Source: Anaerolineae bacterium
GTDB lineage: Bacteria > Chloroflexota > Anaerolineae > Anaerolineales > Villigracilaceae
NCBI GenBank assembly: GCA_021324435.1
Contig: JAJPIZ010000009.1
Coordinates: forward strand, 62,001-126,000
Direction of reading: 5' to 3'
Length of the DNA stretch: 64,000 bases
The notes below the pieces were generated by a model that was not told where the DNA came from, did no database searches, and was given only the letters and a program-made list of their open reading frames with translations. The translations under genes and the position numbers were made by a program. The stretch's first letter is position 1; each line of letters begins with the position of its first letter. Shown one piece after another: positions 1-7,235 of the stretch.

Positions 1-242
1 GCCCAGCCTGAGGTCGGGGCGAGAAGCGTGGTGAGGATTTTGATCAAAGTGGTCTTGCCCGCGCCATTCGGGCCAAGCAGTCCAAAGAGTTCGCCACGCT
101 TGATCTGCAAGCTTACGTCTTTCAGCGCGACCAACTCCTTGCGAACGTTCTTCTCTTTCTTGCTTCCGCGGATTTTGTAAATTCGTTCGAGGTTCTCAAC
201 TTCCACAGCCAGATTTGACAAAGTGGTTTGTTCTGTGACCAT
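1..242 (-). CDS. ABC transporter ATP-binding protein (N-terminal part, cut by window edge)
   Basis: Only the first 80 codons are present; the gene runs off the left edge. Translating the minus strand from the ATG at 242 gives an ABC ATPase start with the Walker A motif GPNGAGKTT at residues 57-65, preceded by the usual '[19 protein letters not shown]' strand. A short Lys/Arg-rich insertion at about residues 26-37 resembles exporters of the DrrA/CcmA class. A Shine-Dalgarno-like AAGGAGC lies just upstream. It would energise an export or import permease encoded outside the window; the substrate cannot be told. Confidence 0.9.
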   Translation of the reverse strand, partial: MVTEQTTLSNLAVEVENLERIYKIRGSKKEKNVRKELVALKDVSLQIKRGELFGLLGPNGAGKTTLIKILTTLLAPTSGW

Positions 243-392
243 TTAAAGCTCCTTGAAAAGGGCAAAACCATTTACAACTCTGTTAGATGTCGGACAATCG
301 TAGGGGAAGCGTAGATTTCCCGTCAAGTAGGTTTTGGACATAGATGATAGCATTGGCGATGTAAGGTGATTTCTCTTCTCCTCCTTTCAAGA

Positions 393-421
393 GAGAGCCG
401 CGGTCGGCGTCCGCGGCTCTC
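393..421. other. Strong GC-rich hairpin between divergent genes
   Basis: Arms GAGAGCCGCGG and CCGCGGCTCTC (11 bp, perfect) flank a 7-base loop. It lies between the divergent ABC ATPase and the TyrA-like gene, where no terminator is needed. No T-run follows on the plus strand; on the minus strand the hairpin is followed by mixed pyrimidine-poor sequence. It may insulate the two promoters or be a repeat; its role is unknown. Confidence 0.6.
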
Positions 422-456
422 GCAATTTAAGTGGCCGGAACGCATGTTATCGAATA

Positions 457-475
457 TATGTTCTATTATAACATA
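457..475. promoter_or_regulatory. Inverted repeat, possible operator
   Basis: TATGTT and AACATA are separated by 7 bases in a very AT-rich patch upstream of the TyrA-like gene. The spacing of about one helical turn fits a dimeric regulator. No cognate regulator is adjacent, so the assignment is tentative. Confidence 0.3.
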
Positions 476-500
476 ATGAGTTCAACGCCAAGTCAGGCAG

Positions 501-536
501 TATAATCCACTCACCTTTCAGTACAAAGGATGCAAT
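501..536 (+). promoter_or_regulatory. -10 box and Shine-Dalgarno of the TyrA-like gene
   Basis: TATAAT occupies 501-506. An AAAGGA at 525-530 is six bases from the ATG at 537. This gene therefore has a normal leader, unlike several others in the window. No good -35 box is visible. Confidence 0.5.
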
Positions 537-1532
537 ATGACGGCTCAAATCACCATTATCGGCCTCGGGCAAATTGGTGCCTCCATCGGCATGGCGCTGG
601 CAGAAAACAAGCTCACAGCCAAACGCGTTGGCGTTGACCGCGACCTCGCGGTGGCAAGAGCCGCCGAGTCCCTCGGCGTGGTGGATGAGATCAAGCGCCT
701 GCCCGATGCCGTTCAAAATGCCGACATCATTTTGCTTTGCCTGCCTCTGGCGGAACTGCGCGAGACGTTTAAGCAGATTGGTCCGAATTTGAAAGCGGGT
801 TCGATTTTGATGGATACTGCGCCTGTGAAGAGCCAGGTGATGCAATGGTTTCAAGAATATATCCCAGAAGGCCGCTTCTATCTTGGACTTGTACCGGCTC
901 TGACCGCCGAGGCTTTATCTTCGCCTGAAAGCGGACTCAACGCGGCGCGCCCCGACTTATTCAAAAAAACGGTCATGGTCGTTGACGTGCCCTCGGGTAC
1001 ACCTGAGGAAGTGGAAAAACTCGGATTGGCTGTCGCCCGCGCTCTGGGTGCGAAACCCATGCTGACAAATATTTCCGAGTCTGATAGTTTGATGGCCGCG
1101 GTTCATTTATTACCTCAATTGACCTCCGTGGCGTTGATCCACGCGACGATTGATCAGCCGGGTTGGGCCGAATCGCGTAAACTCACTGGCGGAGCGTTCG
1201 CGTCCGTCACGCGCGGCGCGGCGGATTTCGATGATGCCGCATCGTTGAAAACTGCTTCGCTGGCGAATCGCGATTCCATTTTACGCTCTCTGAATTTGAT
1301 GCTGGCGTCCCTCACTGCTCTGCGCGATGAGATCGCGGAAGGACAGGAACAGAATCTCGCCGAGCGTTTCGATCAAGCCTTTGAAGCGCGCCAGCGCTGG
1401 CTGGACGAGCGCACGGCCGCACTGTGGTTGCAGGAGGGTGGCGAATCCTACGACATCACAGAGCTCGGCGAACAAGTGATGAACATGCTTTTCGGAAGCA
1501 GTATCGTGAATCGCATGAAAAAGAAGAAGTAA
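537..1532 (+). CDS. Prephenate/arogenate-dehydrogenase-like protein with altered active site
   Basis: A 331-residue protein. The N-terminal Rossmann fold has GLGQIG at residues 9-14 and a 'DTAPVKS' segment equivalent to the 'D.GSVK' motif of TyrA, followed by the helical dimerisation half. In TyrA enzymes the catalytic region reads G.HPMAG, then an E.HD motif, then SHLPH. Here the matching positions read GLVPALTAEA, SESDS and VHLLPQ, so the usual active-site histidines are absent or moved. The fold assignment is solid, but tyrosine biosynthesis is doubtful; it may be a specialised paralogue. It stands alone, with its own -10 and Shine-Dalgarno, and ends in a run of lysines. Confidence 0.75.
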   Translation: MTAQITIIGLGQIGASIGMALAENKLTAKRVGVDRDLAVARAAESLGVVDEIKRLPDAVQNADIILLCLPLAELRETFKQIGPNLKAGSILMDTAPVKSQVMQWFQEYIPEGRFYLGLVPALTAEALSSPESGLNAARPDLFKKTVMVVDVPSGTPEEVEKLGLAVARALGAKPMLTNISESDSLMAAVHLLPQLTSVALIHATIDQPGWAESRKLTGGAFASVTRGAADFDDAASLKTASLANRDSILRSLNLMLASLTALRDEIAEGQEQNLAERFDQAFEARQRWLDERTAALWLQEGGESYDITELGEQVMNMLFGSSIVNRMKKKK

Positions 1533-1551
1533 GAATCACGTCGTTGTGACC

Positions 1552-1606
1552 TGCTCGCGCTCAGCGGAGCGGCCTCCAGAGCCGCGAAGTCGAAGCGTGG
1601 CGAGCA
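1552..1606. repeat. Short imperfect dyad between the TyrA-like and GIY-YIG genes
   Basis: TGCTCGC at 1552-1558 and GCGAGCA at 1600-1606 bracket a GC-rich core with a further GCGG/CCGC pairing. It fills the whole gap between two plus-strand genes and lacks a T-run, so it looks more like a small dispersed repeat than a terminator. Confidence 0.35.
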
Positions 1607-1615
1607 ACCAATGAT

Positions 1616-1864
1616 ATGAAAATTCCCTGCTTTTGCTACATCATTGAATGTTCCGATGGGACCTTATACACCGGCTGGACAACCGACCCTGAGCGCCGCG
1701 TGAAGGTGCATAACGCGGGACGCGGCGCGCGTTATACGCGCACGCGCCGTCCCGTGAAATTGGTTTATCTTGAGCCTCAGCCGGATAAGGTCAGCGCGCT
1801 GAAACGGGAACGCGTCATCAAGACGATGACGCGTCGGCAAAAACAAAAATTGTTTCAAAAATAA
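1616..1864 (+). CDS. GIY-YIG nuclease-family protein (UPF0213/YhbQ-like)
   Basis: An 82-residue single-domain protein. It begins with the GIY-YIG core in the variant form CYIIECSDGTLYTGWT, followed by the conserved Arg of 'DPERRVKVHN' and the 'GARYTRTRRPVKLVY' segment typical of the small stand-alone YhbQ/UPF0213 group. The C-terminus is a Lys/Arg-rich helix ('RERVIKTMTRRQKQK'). Family members are presumed DNA nucleases but their physiological role is poorly known. The length matches the family. Confidence 0.85.
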   Translation: MKIPCFCYIIECSDGTLYTGWTTDPERRVKVHNAGRGARYTRTRRPVKLVYLEPQPDKVSALKRERVIKTMTRRQKQKLFQK

Positions 1865-1874
1865 ATTTCCCTCT

Positions 1875-2030
1875 CCTTTAGGGTCTGTATGCAAATTCGT
1901 CTCGTGTCATTCTGAGCGACCAATGGGAGCGAAGAATCTCATTTTTTTTCGTTCAAAATTTGAGATTCTTCGTCGCTTCGCTCCTCAGAATGACACATGA
2001 AATTGATTTTGCATACACACTCTAGGAAAG
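1875..2030. repeat. Long imperfect palindromic element between convergent genes
   Basis: Two arms of about 65-70 bases form an imperfect palindrome. The left arm runs from 'ctttagggtctgtatgc' through 'gtgtcattctgagcg' to 'gcgaagaatctca'. The right arm is its reverse complement, ending 'gcatacacactctagg'. The centre is a T-run and 'gttcaaaa'. It lies between the convergent GIY-YIG and phosphoribosyltransferase genes and could terminate both, but its length and complexity suggest a dispersed, possibly MITE-like repeat. Confidence 0.75.
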
Positions 2031-2038
2031 GGGCGAGG

Positions 2039-2590
2039 TTAATCAGTAAACAATGGCAAATGCCCGAGCGAGATGATCTCTTCCCACTTTGAGCGTTCGC
2101 CTTCAGTGAGGATCGCGGCTTCTTTGACGACTTTTGCGCCCGCCTTCTCGATCACCATTCTCATGCCTTGCAAAGTCGAGCCAGTGCTGATGACATCGTC
2201 AATAACAACCACTTCCTTGCCCTTCATCAACTCGCGATCTTTTTCATCCAGAACCAAAACCTGCGGCTGACCGGTGGTGATGGAAAGTGTTTCAGCCTTC
2301 AGGGCATCGCCCATATAAGGCTTGTATGTTTTGCGAAGGATCACGTATGGCTTCTTGATCTCAACCGAGAGCGCGTGCGCCAGTGGAATGGACTTGGCCT
2401 CCGCTGTCACAAGAATATCAAATTTCATATCCCTGAGTTTCTTGCCCAATTCTCGCGCGCAAGCCTGAACGAGTTCCGTGTCGCCGAGGATGTTCAAAAT
2501 GGCGATGCGCAGGCCCGGCTTGATTTGAAACAGACGCAGGTCGCGTCTCAATCCGGCAATTTCAATGGAGTAGGTTTCGCGGGCGGACAT
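2039..2590 (-). CDS. Phosphoribosyltransferase (adenine-PRTase-like)
   Basis: A 183-residue type I phosphoribosyltransferase. The PRPP-binding motif VVVIDDVISTGST sits at about residues 126-138, and the upstream 'VTAEAKSIPLAHALS' strand-loop resembles adenine and xanthine PRTases. These enzymes transfer a base onto PRPP for purine salvage. The start is an ATG with a GGAGAG ribosome-binding site. It is divergent from the DUF951 gene. Base specificity is not clear from sequence; apt or an xpt/pyrE-like enzyme are both possible. Confidence 0.8.
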   Translation of the reverse strand: MSARETYSIEIAGLRRDLRLFQIKPGLRIAILNILGDTELVQACARELGKKLRDMKFDILVTAEAKSIPLAHALSVEIKKPYVILRKTYKPYMGDALKAETLSITTGQPQVLVLDEKDRELMKGKEVVVIDDVISTGSTLQGMRMVIEKAGAKVVKEAAILTEGERSKWEEIISLGHLPLFTD

Positions 2591-2650
2591 GATTTCTCTC
2601 CGAATGAATTTTCAATGACCGAACGAAGTGTAACACAAATCACCACGCGG

Positions 2651-2656
2651 TATAAT
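2651..2656 (+). promoter_or_regulatory. -10 box (TATAAT) ahead of the DUF951-glycosyltransferase pair
   Basis: A perfect TATAAT in the divergent intergenic region, 65 bases ahead of the DUF951 start. A TTGACA at 2661-2666 could belong to a second, downstream promoter. No good -35 partner for the TATAAT is seen. Confidence 0.4.
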
Positions 2657-2682
2657 CTTTTTGACAGCAGACCACGAGCCAT

Positions 2683-2719
2683 TGATTACTGCATACTGCC
2701 CACTGCCTTCTGCTTACTG
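2683..2719. repeat. Degenerate tandem repeat (unit about 'TACTGCC')
   Basis: The stretch alternates tactgc, actgcc, tctgct and tactga units with a period near seven to eight bases. It lies directly in front of the DUF951 start codon and may replace an ordinary leader. It appears to be one of the short tandem repeats scattered through this window. Confidence 0.45.
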
Positions 2720-2721
2720 AC

Positions 2722-2928
2722 ATGCTTCCCGATCTCCAACTCAACGACCTTCTTCGTTTGCGCAAACCACATCCCTGCGGCTCCTACGAATGGACTGTGG
2801 TGCGCCTCGGCGCGGACATCGGCCTCGAATGCAAAGGCTGTGGTCATCGCGTTTTGCTTACGCGGCGCGAACTCGCAAAGCGAATGAAAGCCAATCTTAC
2901 AAAGCAAGCAAACCCCGAACAAAGGTGA
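2722..2928 (+). CDS. DUF951-family small zinc-finger-like protein
   Basis: A 68-residue protein whose core 'RKPHPCGSYEWTVVRLGAD' followed by 'LECKGCGHRVLLTRREL' is the DUF951 signature. It keeps three cysteines and a histidine that could bind a metal. Function is unknown for the family, which often neighbours translation or chromosome genes. The glycosyltransferase gene begins 5 bases after the stop codon, so the two are probably co-transcribed. Confidence 0.85.
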   Translation: MLPDLQLNDLLRLRKPHPCGSYEWTVVRLGADIGLECKGCGHRVLLTRRELAKRMKANLTKQANPEQR

Positions 2929-2932
2929 AGGG

Positions 2933-4108
2933 ATGAACGGCAATCATCATAAACCCCACATTGTTTTTTATTTCTCTGATACCGGCGGCGGACATCGTTC
3001 CGCGGCGGAGGCCATCATCGAGGCTTTGGAACTTGAATTTCCGAATGCCCTCACCACGGAAATGGTGGACTTCTTCAAGGATTACGCGCCGCCTCCTTTC
3101 AGCAAGATGCCCGATCTCTATCCGGAACTGGTCAAGGCGCCGCGCTTGTGGGGCGCATCTTTCTATGCGACCAATGGCCGCGCCCGCGCCCGCGTCATCA
3201 CCACTTCGCTCTGGCCGGTAGCGCGCATCCCGGCCCGGCGATTGATCCGCGAGCATCCTGCTGATCTGATAGTGACCGTTCACCCGATTGCCAACACATT
3301 TGCTCTCAAGGCGCTTGGTCCGAATCGCCCGCCGTTTTATACAGTTGTGACCGACATGGTTACCACTCATGCTTTGTGGTTTGATACACGGTCTGATCGA
3401 ATCTTTGTTCCGACTGAAATGGCTCGCGAGCGGGCGCTGGCATATCACATGCCTGCCGAAAAACTGGAAGTAGTAGGATTGCCTGTCGCGGATCGTTATT
3501 GCACTCCGGCCGGCGATAAAAATTTGATACGTAAAAAACTTGGCTGGCCTTTGGACAAACCCATCGTGTTGATGGTTGGCGGGGGCGAGGGAATGGGTCC
3601 GCTTGGCAAGACCGCGCGCGCCATTGACGAATCAGGCCTGGACCTCGGGCTGGCCATCGTTTGCGGGCGGAATCAAAAACTGAAAGCGAATCTCGAATCG
3701 CAGAAGTGGGACAACCCCGCGTTCATTTACGGTTTCACGCGCGATATGCCGGATTTCATGCGCGCCGCAGATGTTATCGTGACCAAAGCCGGTCCCGGCA
3801 CGATAGCCGAAGCGCTCAATGCAAACCTTCCCATCATCTTGTATTCCAAAGTTCCTGGCCAGGAAGATGGCAACGTGACCTTTGTCGAATCAGAGGGCGT
3901 GGGAGTCTGGGCGCCGAAGCCCCAGTTAGTCGTCCGCGCTTTAACGCGCTGGATGTCTCGTCCGCATGAACGCGAAAAAGTTGTGCAGAATGCGCGTCGC
4001 ATCGCGCGACCCGATTCTGCGCGGCGCATTGCCCGCGTTCTTGGCGAGCGCCTCGGGCTGGCGAAGTCTCAAGAACCTCCGGAAGTTGAAACAACATTAA
4101 CTGCTTGA
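2933..4108 (+). CDS. MGDG-synthase/UgtP-like diacylglycerol glycosyltransferase
   Basis: A 391-residue GT28-family protein. The N-terminal domain carries 'SDTGGGHRSAAEAI' (residues 15-28), the lipid-acceptor-side motif of monogalactosyl/monoglucosyl-diacylglycerol synthases and UgtP. The C-terminal nucleotide-sugar domain has 'VGGGEGMGPL', 'CGRNQKL', and 'VTKAGPGTIAEALNANLPIIL', the GT28 donor-binding motif. It should glycosylate diacylglycerol at the inner face of the membrane to make glycolipids, which fits the glycolipid-rich membranes of Chloroflexota. Whether it uses UDP-Glc or UDP-Gal cannot be decided here. Confidence 0.85.
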   Translation: MNGNHHKPHIVFYFSDTGGGHRSAAEAIIEALELEFPNALTTEMVDFFKDYAPPPFSKMPDLYPELVKAPRLWGASFYATNGRARARVITTSLWPVARIPARRLIREHPADLIVTVHPIANTFALKALGPNRPPFYTVVTDMVTTHALWFDTRSDRIFVPTEMARERALAYHMPAEKLEVVGLPVADRYCTPAGDKNLIRKKLGWPLDKPIVLMVGGGEGMGPLGKTARAIDESGLDLGLAIVCGRNQKLKANLESQKWDNPAFIYGFTRDMPDFMRAADVIVTKAGPGTIAEALNANLPIILYSKVPGQEDGNVTFVESEGVGVWAPKPQLVVRALTRWMSRPHEREKVVQNARRIARPDSARRIARVLGERLGLAKSQEPPEVETTLTA

Positions 4109-4126
4109 CATTCCAGTTTTCGCCCC

Positions 4127-4175
4127 TTGACAGGGATTATTTTCGCGGTATTATTACGCAATACGATATATCGTA
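4127..4175 (+). promoter_or_regulatory. Promoter and palindromic PadR operator
   Basis: TTGACA (4127-4132), 16-base spacer, TATTAT (4149-4154). Directly downstream, at the predicted transcription start, is the perfect 14-bp palindrome TACGATATATCGTA (4162-4175), with weaker symmetry continuing on both sides. The position fits autorepression by the PadR regulator encoded 25 bases downstream. Confidence 0.8.
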
Positions 4176-4199
4176 ATACGTTACAACGCGGAGCGTACT

Positions 4200-4511
4200 A
4201 TGAACCTTGCCGATTTCGGGCGTTTTTCTGATCCTGCCTTGCTCATTCTCTCCAGCCTGGCCGATGGCCCCAAGCATGGCTATGGCATGATGACTGACAT
4301 CGAAACGATGACCGGCGTCCGTCTTGGGCCGGGCACGCTGTATGGTGCGCTGGCGCGGCTCGAAGGCTCCGGTCTGATCAAAGCCATGGCTGCGCAAGAC
4401 CGCCGCCGTCCGTATCAATTGACGGCCAAAGGCGCCGCGGCTTTGCGTGAACAATTGACCATTCTGCAAAAACTCGCCTCGACCGGATTGAAGCGTCTGG
4501 CGGCTTTATGA
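4200..4511 (+). CDS. PadR-family transcriptional regulator
   Basis: A 103-residue PadR winged-helix protein: 'ALLILSSLADGPKHGYGMM', 'LGPGTLYGALARLEGSGLI' (recognition helix) and 'RRPYQLTAKGAAALREQL' (wing). The short C-terminal helix would dimerise it. The stop overlaps the start of the next gene (ATGA), so it is translationally coupled to the membrane protein. This regulator-plus-membrane-protein arrangement is common for PadR proteins that respond to envelope stress or drugs; the inducer is unknown. The palindrome just upstream is the likely operator. Confidence 0.9.
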   Translation: MNLADFGRFSDPALLILSSLADGPKHGYGMMTDIETMTGVRLGPGTLYGALARLEGSGLIKAMAAQDRRRPYQLTAKGAAALREQLTILQKLASTGLKRLAAL

Positions 4512-5476
4512 ACGCTCGCGATTGGTTGATCCAACTCTATCCGCGTGCCTGGCGCGAACGCTACGGTGAGGAGTTCGATGCCCTGCTGGAGGAATGCCTG
4601 CACTCTCCTCTGGATGCGCTCGATATCTTCCTCGGCGCGTTGGACGCGCACCTTGAATTCCCTTTTGAAATGAACTGGAGGTTGATGAATATGGTCAACA
4701 AACTTCGCACTTCGATTTTGATTGTCTTCGCCGCTTACATCGGCTTCATTGTTGGGGGCATGAGTTTTTACGGCCTGGTGGATGACAGCCCGATGGCCGA
4801 TCTCATGAAGGCGCGCGCAGATATGCCGCTTTTTGCCGCGTGGACTGCGGTTGAAGTCGGCGCGGTGATCGCGTTGCTGTCGGTGGTGATCGGCGGCCTG
4901 CCGCTGGCATGGACTGTGATCCGCCGCGCGCTGACTTCTTCACGCGAAGATTTACGCTGGTTGCTGGTGCCGGTCTTTGCCTTCCTCGCCCTGGTTTTAT
5001 ATGTTATGTTCATGGCCTCGATTGGGCTGGGGCGATTGCAAATCCCCGGCGTTGTTCCCGTCGTGTCGCACGATAACTTTCCGTTGGGCAATCGTCTCTT
5101 GATCGGCGGCTTTATGTTGGTCTTTATCCTCGGCGCAATCGTAAGCACGGTGGCAGTCTGGAAGATAATTTCCAATACAAATATGCCAGAAAGCACTTTC
5201 AAAATTCTGGGTCGTGAGAAATCTGTCAAGTTATATGAATATGCTTTTATTCCTGCCGTCGTTGCTACACTGGCTATGTTGCTGATGTTGATCGCCACGA
5301 TAATTTGGGGATGGCTGGCTTATTCAGCCATGCCTCAAGTGTTTGCGGAACATTGGGGATTGCTCCTCACCAGCACGACAAGTTCATTCATCACAACCGT
5401 TGCGATCATGCTAGCGTCAACAGCAGTTGCTTTCTTTGGGGTGGCACGCGGTTATTTGGCGCGGAAGATGGCATAA
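4508..5476 (+). CDS. PadR-coupled integral membrane protein
   Basis: A 322-residue protein. The N-terminal 55 residues form a soluble helical segment ('LIQLYPRAWRERYGEEFDALLEE') of the kind found in PadR-linked membrane proteins (HAAS/DUF1700-like). It is followed by about seven hydrophobic segments in pairs. It overlaps the PadR gene by 4 bases and ends just before a bidirectional terminator, so the two form a closed operon. No transport or enzymatic motif was recognised. The probable role is a membrane sensor or effector controlled by the PadR partner. Confidence 0.75.
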   Translation: MNARDWLIQLYPRAWRERYGEEFDALLEECLHSPLDALDIFLGALDAHLEFPFEMNWRLMNMVNKLRTSILIVFAAYIGFIVGGMSFYGLVDDSPMADLMKARADMPLFAAWTAVEVGAVIALLSVVIGGLPLAWTVIRRALTSSREDLRWLLVPVFAFLALVLYVMFMASIGLGRLQIPGVVPVVSHDNFPLGNRLLIGGFMLVFILGAIVSTVAVWKIISNTNMPESTFKILGREKSVKLYEYAFIPAVVATLAMLLMLIATIIWGWLAYSAMPQVFAEHWGLLLTSTTSSFITTVAIMLASTAVAFFGVARGYLARKMA

Positions 5477-5491
5477 GGTCCGGAAAGAAGC

Positions 5492-5530
5492 GATAAAAAA
5501 TCGCGACGTTCAACGTCGCGATTTTTTATC
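5492..5530. terminator. Bidirectional rho-independent terminator
   Basis: A near-perfect 39-base palindrome: GC core 'tcgcgacgtt' and 'aacgtcgcga', with an A-run on the left and a T-run on the right. It ends the PadR operon and separates it from tsaE. Confidence 0.9.
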
Positions 5531-5542
5531 CATGAGACCGAG

Positions 5543-5578
5543 TTGAGAGTTTTTTGCAACAAGCAGTATAATCCCCCC
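5543..5578 (+). promoter_or_regulatory. Leaderless promoter of tsaE
   Basis: TTGAGA (5543-5548), 18-base spacer, TATAAT (5567-5572), then six bases to the GTG at 5579. Transcription would begin at or next to the start codon. No Shine-Dalgarno is present. Confidence 0.65.
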
Positions 5579-6112
5579 GTGCCCATCCTGAATGAACACA
5601 CGTTTGAATTCCTCAGCCGCAGTCCCGAACAAACCCGCCGCATCGGAATGCGCCTCGGCGGTTTGCTTTCGGCGGGCGATCTGATTTGTTTGCAGGGTGA
5701 TCTCGGCGCGGGAAAAACGACTCTCGTTCAAGGAATGGCGCAAGGCTGGGGTTCCTTTGATCCTGTATCCAGCCCGACTTTTGTTTTGGTCAATGAATAT
5801 AGACGTCCCGACGAAGCGCGGCTTTTTCATTTGGACGCATACCGCCTCGAGTCCGGACCCGAAGCGGCGGAGCTCGACATTGACTCAATGCTGGCTGACG
5901 GCGCGCTGATCATCGAATGGCCTGAGCGCATGGGGCCAATCCTGCCTTCCGAATCGTTGTGGATTCATCTCGATTATCGTGCGGAAGAACAACGTCAGAT
6001 GTTTATCAAAGCCAGGGGCAAACGATACGACAACATGCTGGCCGATCTGCGTCAGACCATGTTTGCCGTCTCGCATCGTGGTGCTCGCGGCACGAACGGC
6101 GGAGTGGCTTGA
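5579..6112 (+). CDS. tsaE: tRNA threonylcarbamoyladenosine biosynthesis ATPase TsaE
   Basis: A 177-residue P-loop ATPase: Walker A 'GDLGAGKTT', then 'PVSSPTFVLVNEY' and 'LFHLDAYRLES', and 'IIEWPERMG', all hallmarks of TsaE/YjeE. TsaE works with TsaB and TsaD to place t6A at position 37 of ANN-decoding tRNAs. The GTG start at 5579 was chosen because the family begins just here and because a -10 box overlaps any longer reading frame. The stop codon overlaps the tsaB ATG by one base. The C-terminal 25 residues are a nonconserved, basic tail. Confidence 0.92.
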   Translation: MPILNEHTFEFLSRSPEQTRRIGMRLGGLLSAGDLICLQGDLGAGKTTLVQGMAQGWGSFDPVSSPTFVLVNEYRRPDEARLFHLDAYRLESGPEAAELDIDSMLADGALIIEWPERMGPILPSESLWIHLDYRAEEQRQMFIKARGKRYDNMLADLRQTMFAVSHRGARGTNGGVA

Positions 6113-6780
6113 TGTTGCTGGTCGTTGATACATCCACCGCGCAAGTCGGCATCGCTTTGTATGATGAGGCGCGTGTAACTGCCGAGTTACTGTGGCACAG
6201 TCATCAACATCACACCGTGGAGCTGGCACCCGCGCTGGCTGAGATGTTGAAGCGCACGGGCGCGAAGATGGACGATGTCCAAGCGCTCGGCGTGGCAATT
6301 GGTCCGGGTTCCTTCACGGCTCTGCGCGTTGGGCTGGCTTTTATCAAAGGTCTGGCATTGGCGCGACGTTTGCCGATTGTTGGAATCCCAACGCTGGATG
6401 TTTTGGCCGCGGCGCAGCCCGCCTCGAAACTGCCACTGGCCGCCGTGTTGGAAGCGGGCCGCGGGCGCATCGCGGTGGGTCGGTATAAGTTTGGAAAACG
6501 TGAATGGAAATCGGATGGCGACCCGCAAGTCACGACGGTGGACGCGCTGGCTGATTCGGTTGACAGGCCGACCTTAATCGCGGGTGAGTTGACTGCCGAG
6601 GAGCGTCATCGGCTGGCGCGCAAAAAGGTCAACGTGATATTGGCCCCGCCCGCGTTGTGTGTGCGGCGTCCAGCTATCCTTGCAGAATTGGCCTGGGCGC
6701 GCTGGCAGGCCGGCAAAGTCAACGAGCCTGCTTCGCTCGCGCCGATCTATTTGCATCTTGCTGAACCGATTCAGGCATGA
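6112..6780 (+). CDS. tsaB: tRNA threonylcarbamoyladenosine biosynthesis protein TsaB
   Basis: A 222-residue ASKHA-fold protein beginning 'LLVVDTSTAQVGIALY', with the diagnostic 'ALGVAIGPGSFTALRVGLAFIKGLA' segment at about residues 58-82. TsaB is the noncatalytic partner of TsaD. The ATG at 6112 overlaps the tsaE stop and matches the family N-terminus. The stop overlaps rimI in an ATGA. The tsaE-tsaB-rimI order is conserved in many bacteria. Confidence 0.93.
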   Translation: MLLVVDTSTAQVGIALYDEARVTAELLWHSHQHHTVELAPALAEMLKRTGAKMDDVQALGVAIGPGSFTALRVGLAFIKGLALARRLPIVGIPTLDVLAAAQPASKLPLAAVLEAGRGRIAVGRYKFGKREWKSDGDPQVTTVDALADSVDRPTLIAGELTAEERHRLARKKVNVILAPPALCVRRPAILAELAWARWQAGKVNEPASLAPIYLHLAEPIQA

Positions 6781-7235
6781 ACTTTATCATCCGTAAAATG
6801 ACGATTGAGGACGTGCCTGTCGTCGCTCAACTGGATCATATGTCTTTTAGTTTGCCATGGCCGGAACATTCGTTCCGCTACGAGGTGAAGGAAAATCCCT
6901 CGTCACGTTGCTTTGTGGTTGAGACCGATGACAAACGAATCGCGGCGATGATCGTTTCGTGGATCATCGTAGATGAACTTCATATCGCGACGATCGCCAC
7001 ACATCCCGATTTCCGTCGGCAGGGAATCGGATCGCAGATTTTGACGTACGCGCTCGAAGACGCGCGTCAGGCCGGGGCGCGGCGCGCCTTTCTCGAGGTC
7101 CGCGAAAAGAACGAGGCCGCACAGGCTATGTATCGCAAGTTTGGATTTGAAATCACAGGCCGGCGTCCAAAATATTATAAAGACAACGGCGAGGATGCAA
7201 TCTTGATGACATTGGAACATTTGGAGGCGGAATGA
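6777..7235 (+). CDS. rimI: Ribosomal-protein-alanine N-acetyltransferase RimI-like
   Basis: A 152-residue GNAT acetyltransferase. It has 'IRKMTIEDVPVVAQLD' at the N-terminus, the acetyl-CoA-binding 'RRQGIGSQIL' at about residues 80-89, and the C-terminal 'AQAMYRKFGFEITGRRPKYY'. RimI acetylates the N-terminus of ribosomal protein S18 in Escherichia coli. Context beside tsaB supports RimI rather than another GNAT. It overlaps both neighbours by 4 bases. Confidence 0.88.
   Translation: MNFIIRKMTIEDVPVVAQLDHMSFSLPWPEHSFRYEVKENPSSRCFVVETDDKRIAAMIVSWIIVDELHIATIATHPDFRRQGIGSQILTYALEDARQAGARRAFLEVREKNEAAQAMYRKFGFEITGRRPKYYKDNGEDAILMTLEHLEAE

Noticed and set aside
243-392. Riboswitch or attenuator upstream of the ABC ATPase or TyrA-like gene
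   Set aside because: No known riboswitch motif or leader peptide with clustered aromatic codons was found; only the hairpin and dyad listed above are visible.
447-854. Open frame on the minus strand opposite the TyrA-like gene
   Set aside because: It has no recognisable domain, no ribosome-binding site, and lies wholly opposite a gene with clear motifs.
2168-2887. Long plus-strand frame opposite the phosphoribosyltransferase
   Set aside because: Composition is not protein-like and it runs through the divergent promoter and into the DUF951 gene in another frame.
5543-5578. TTG start for a longer TsaE
   Set aside because: The extension overlaps a -35/-10 promoter pair and is not part of the family; the GTG at 5579 is used instead.
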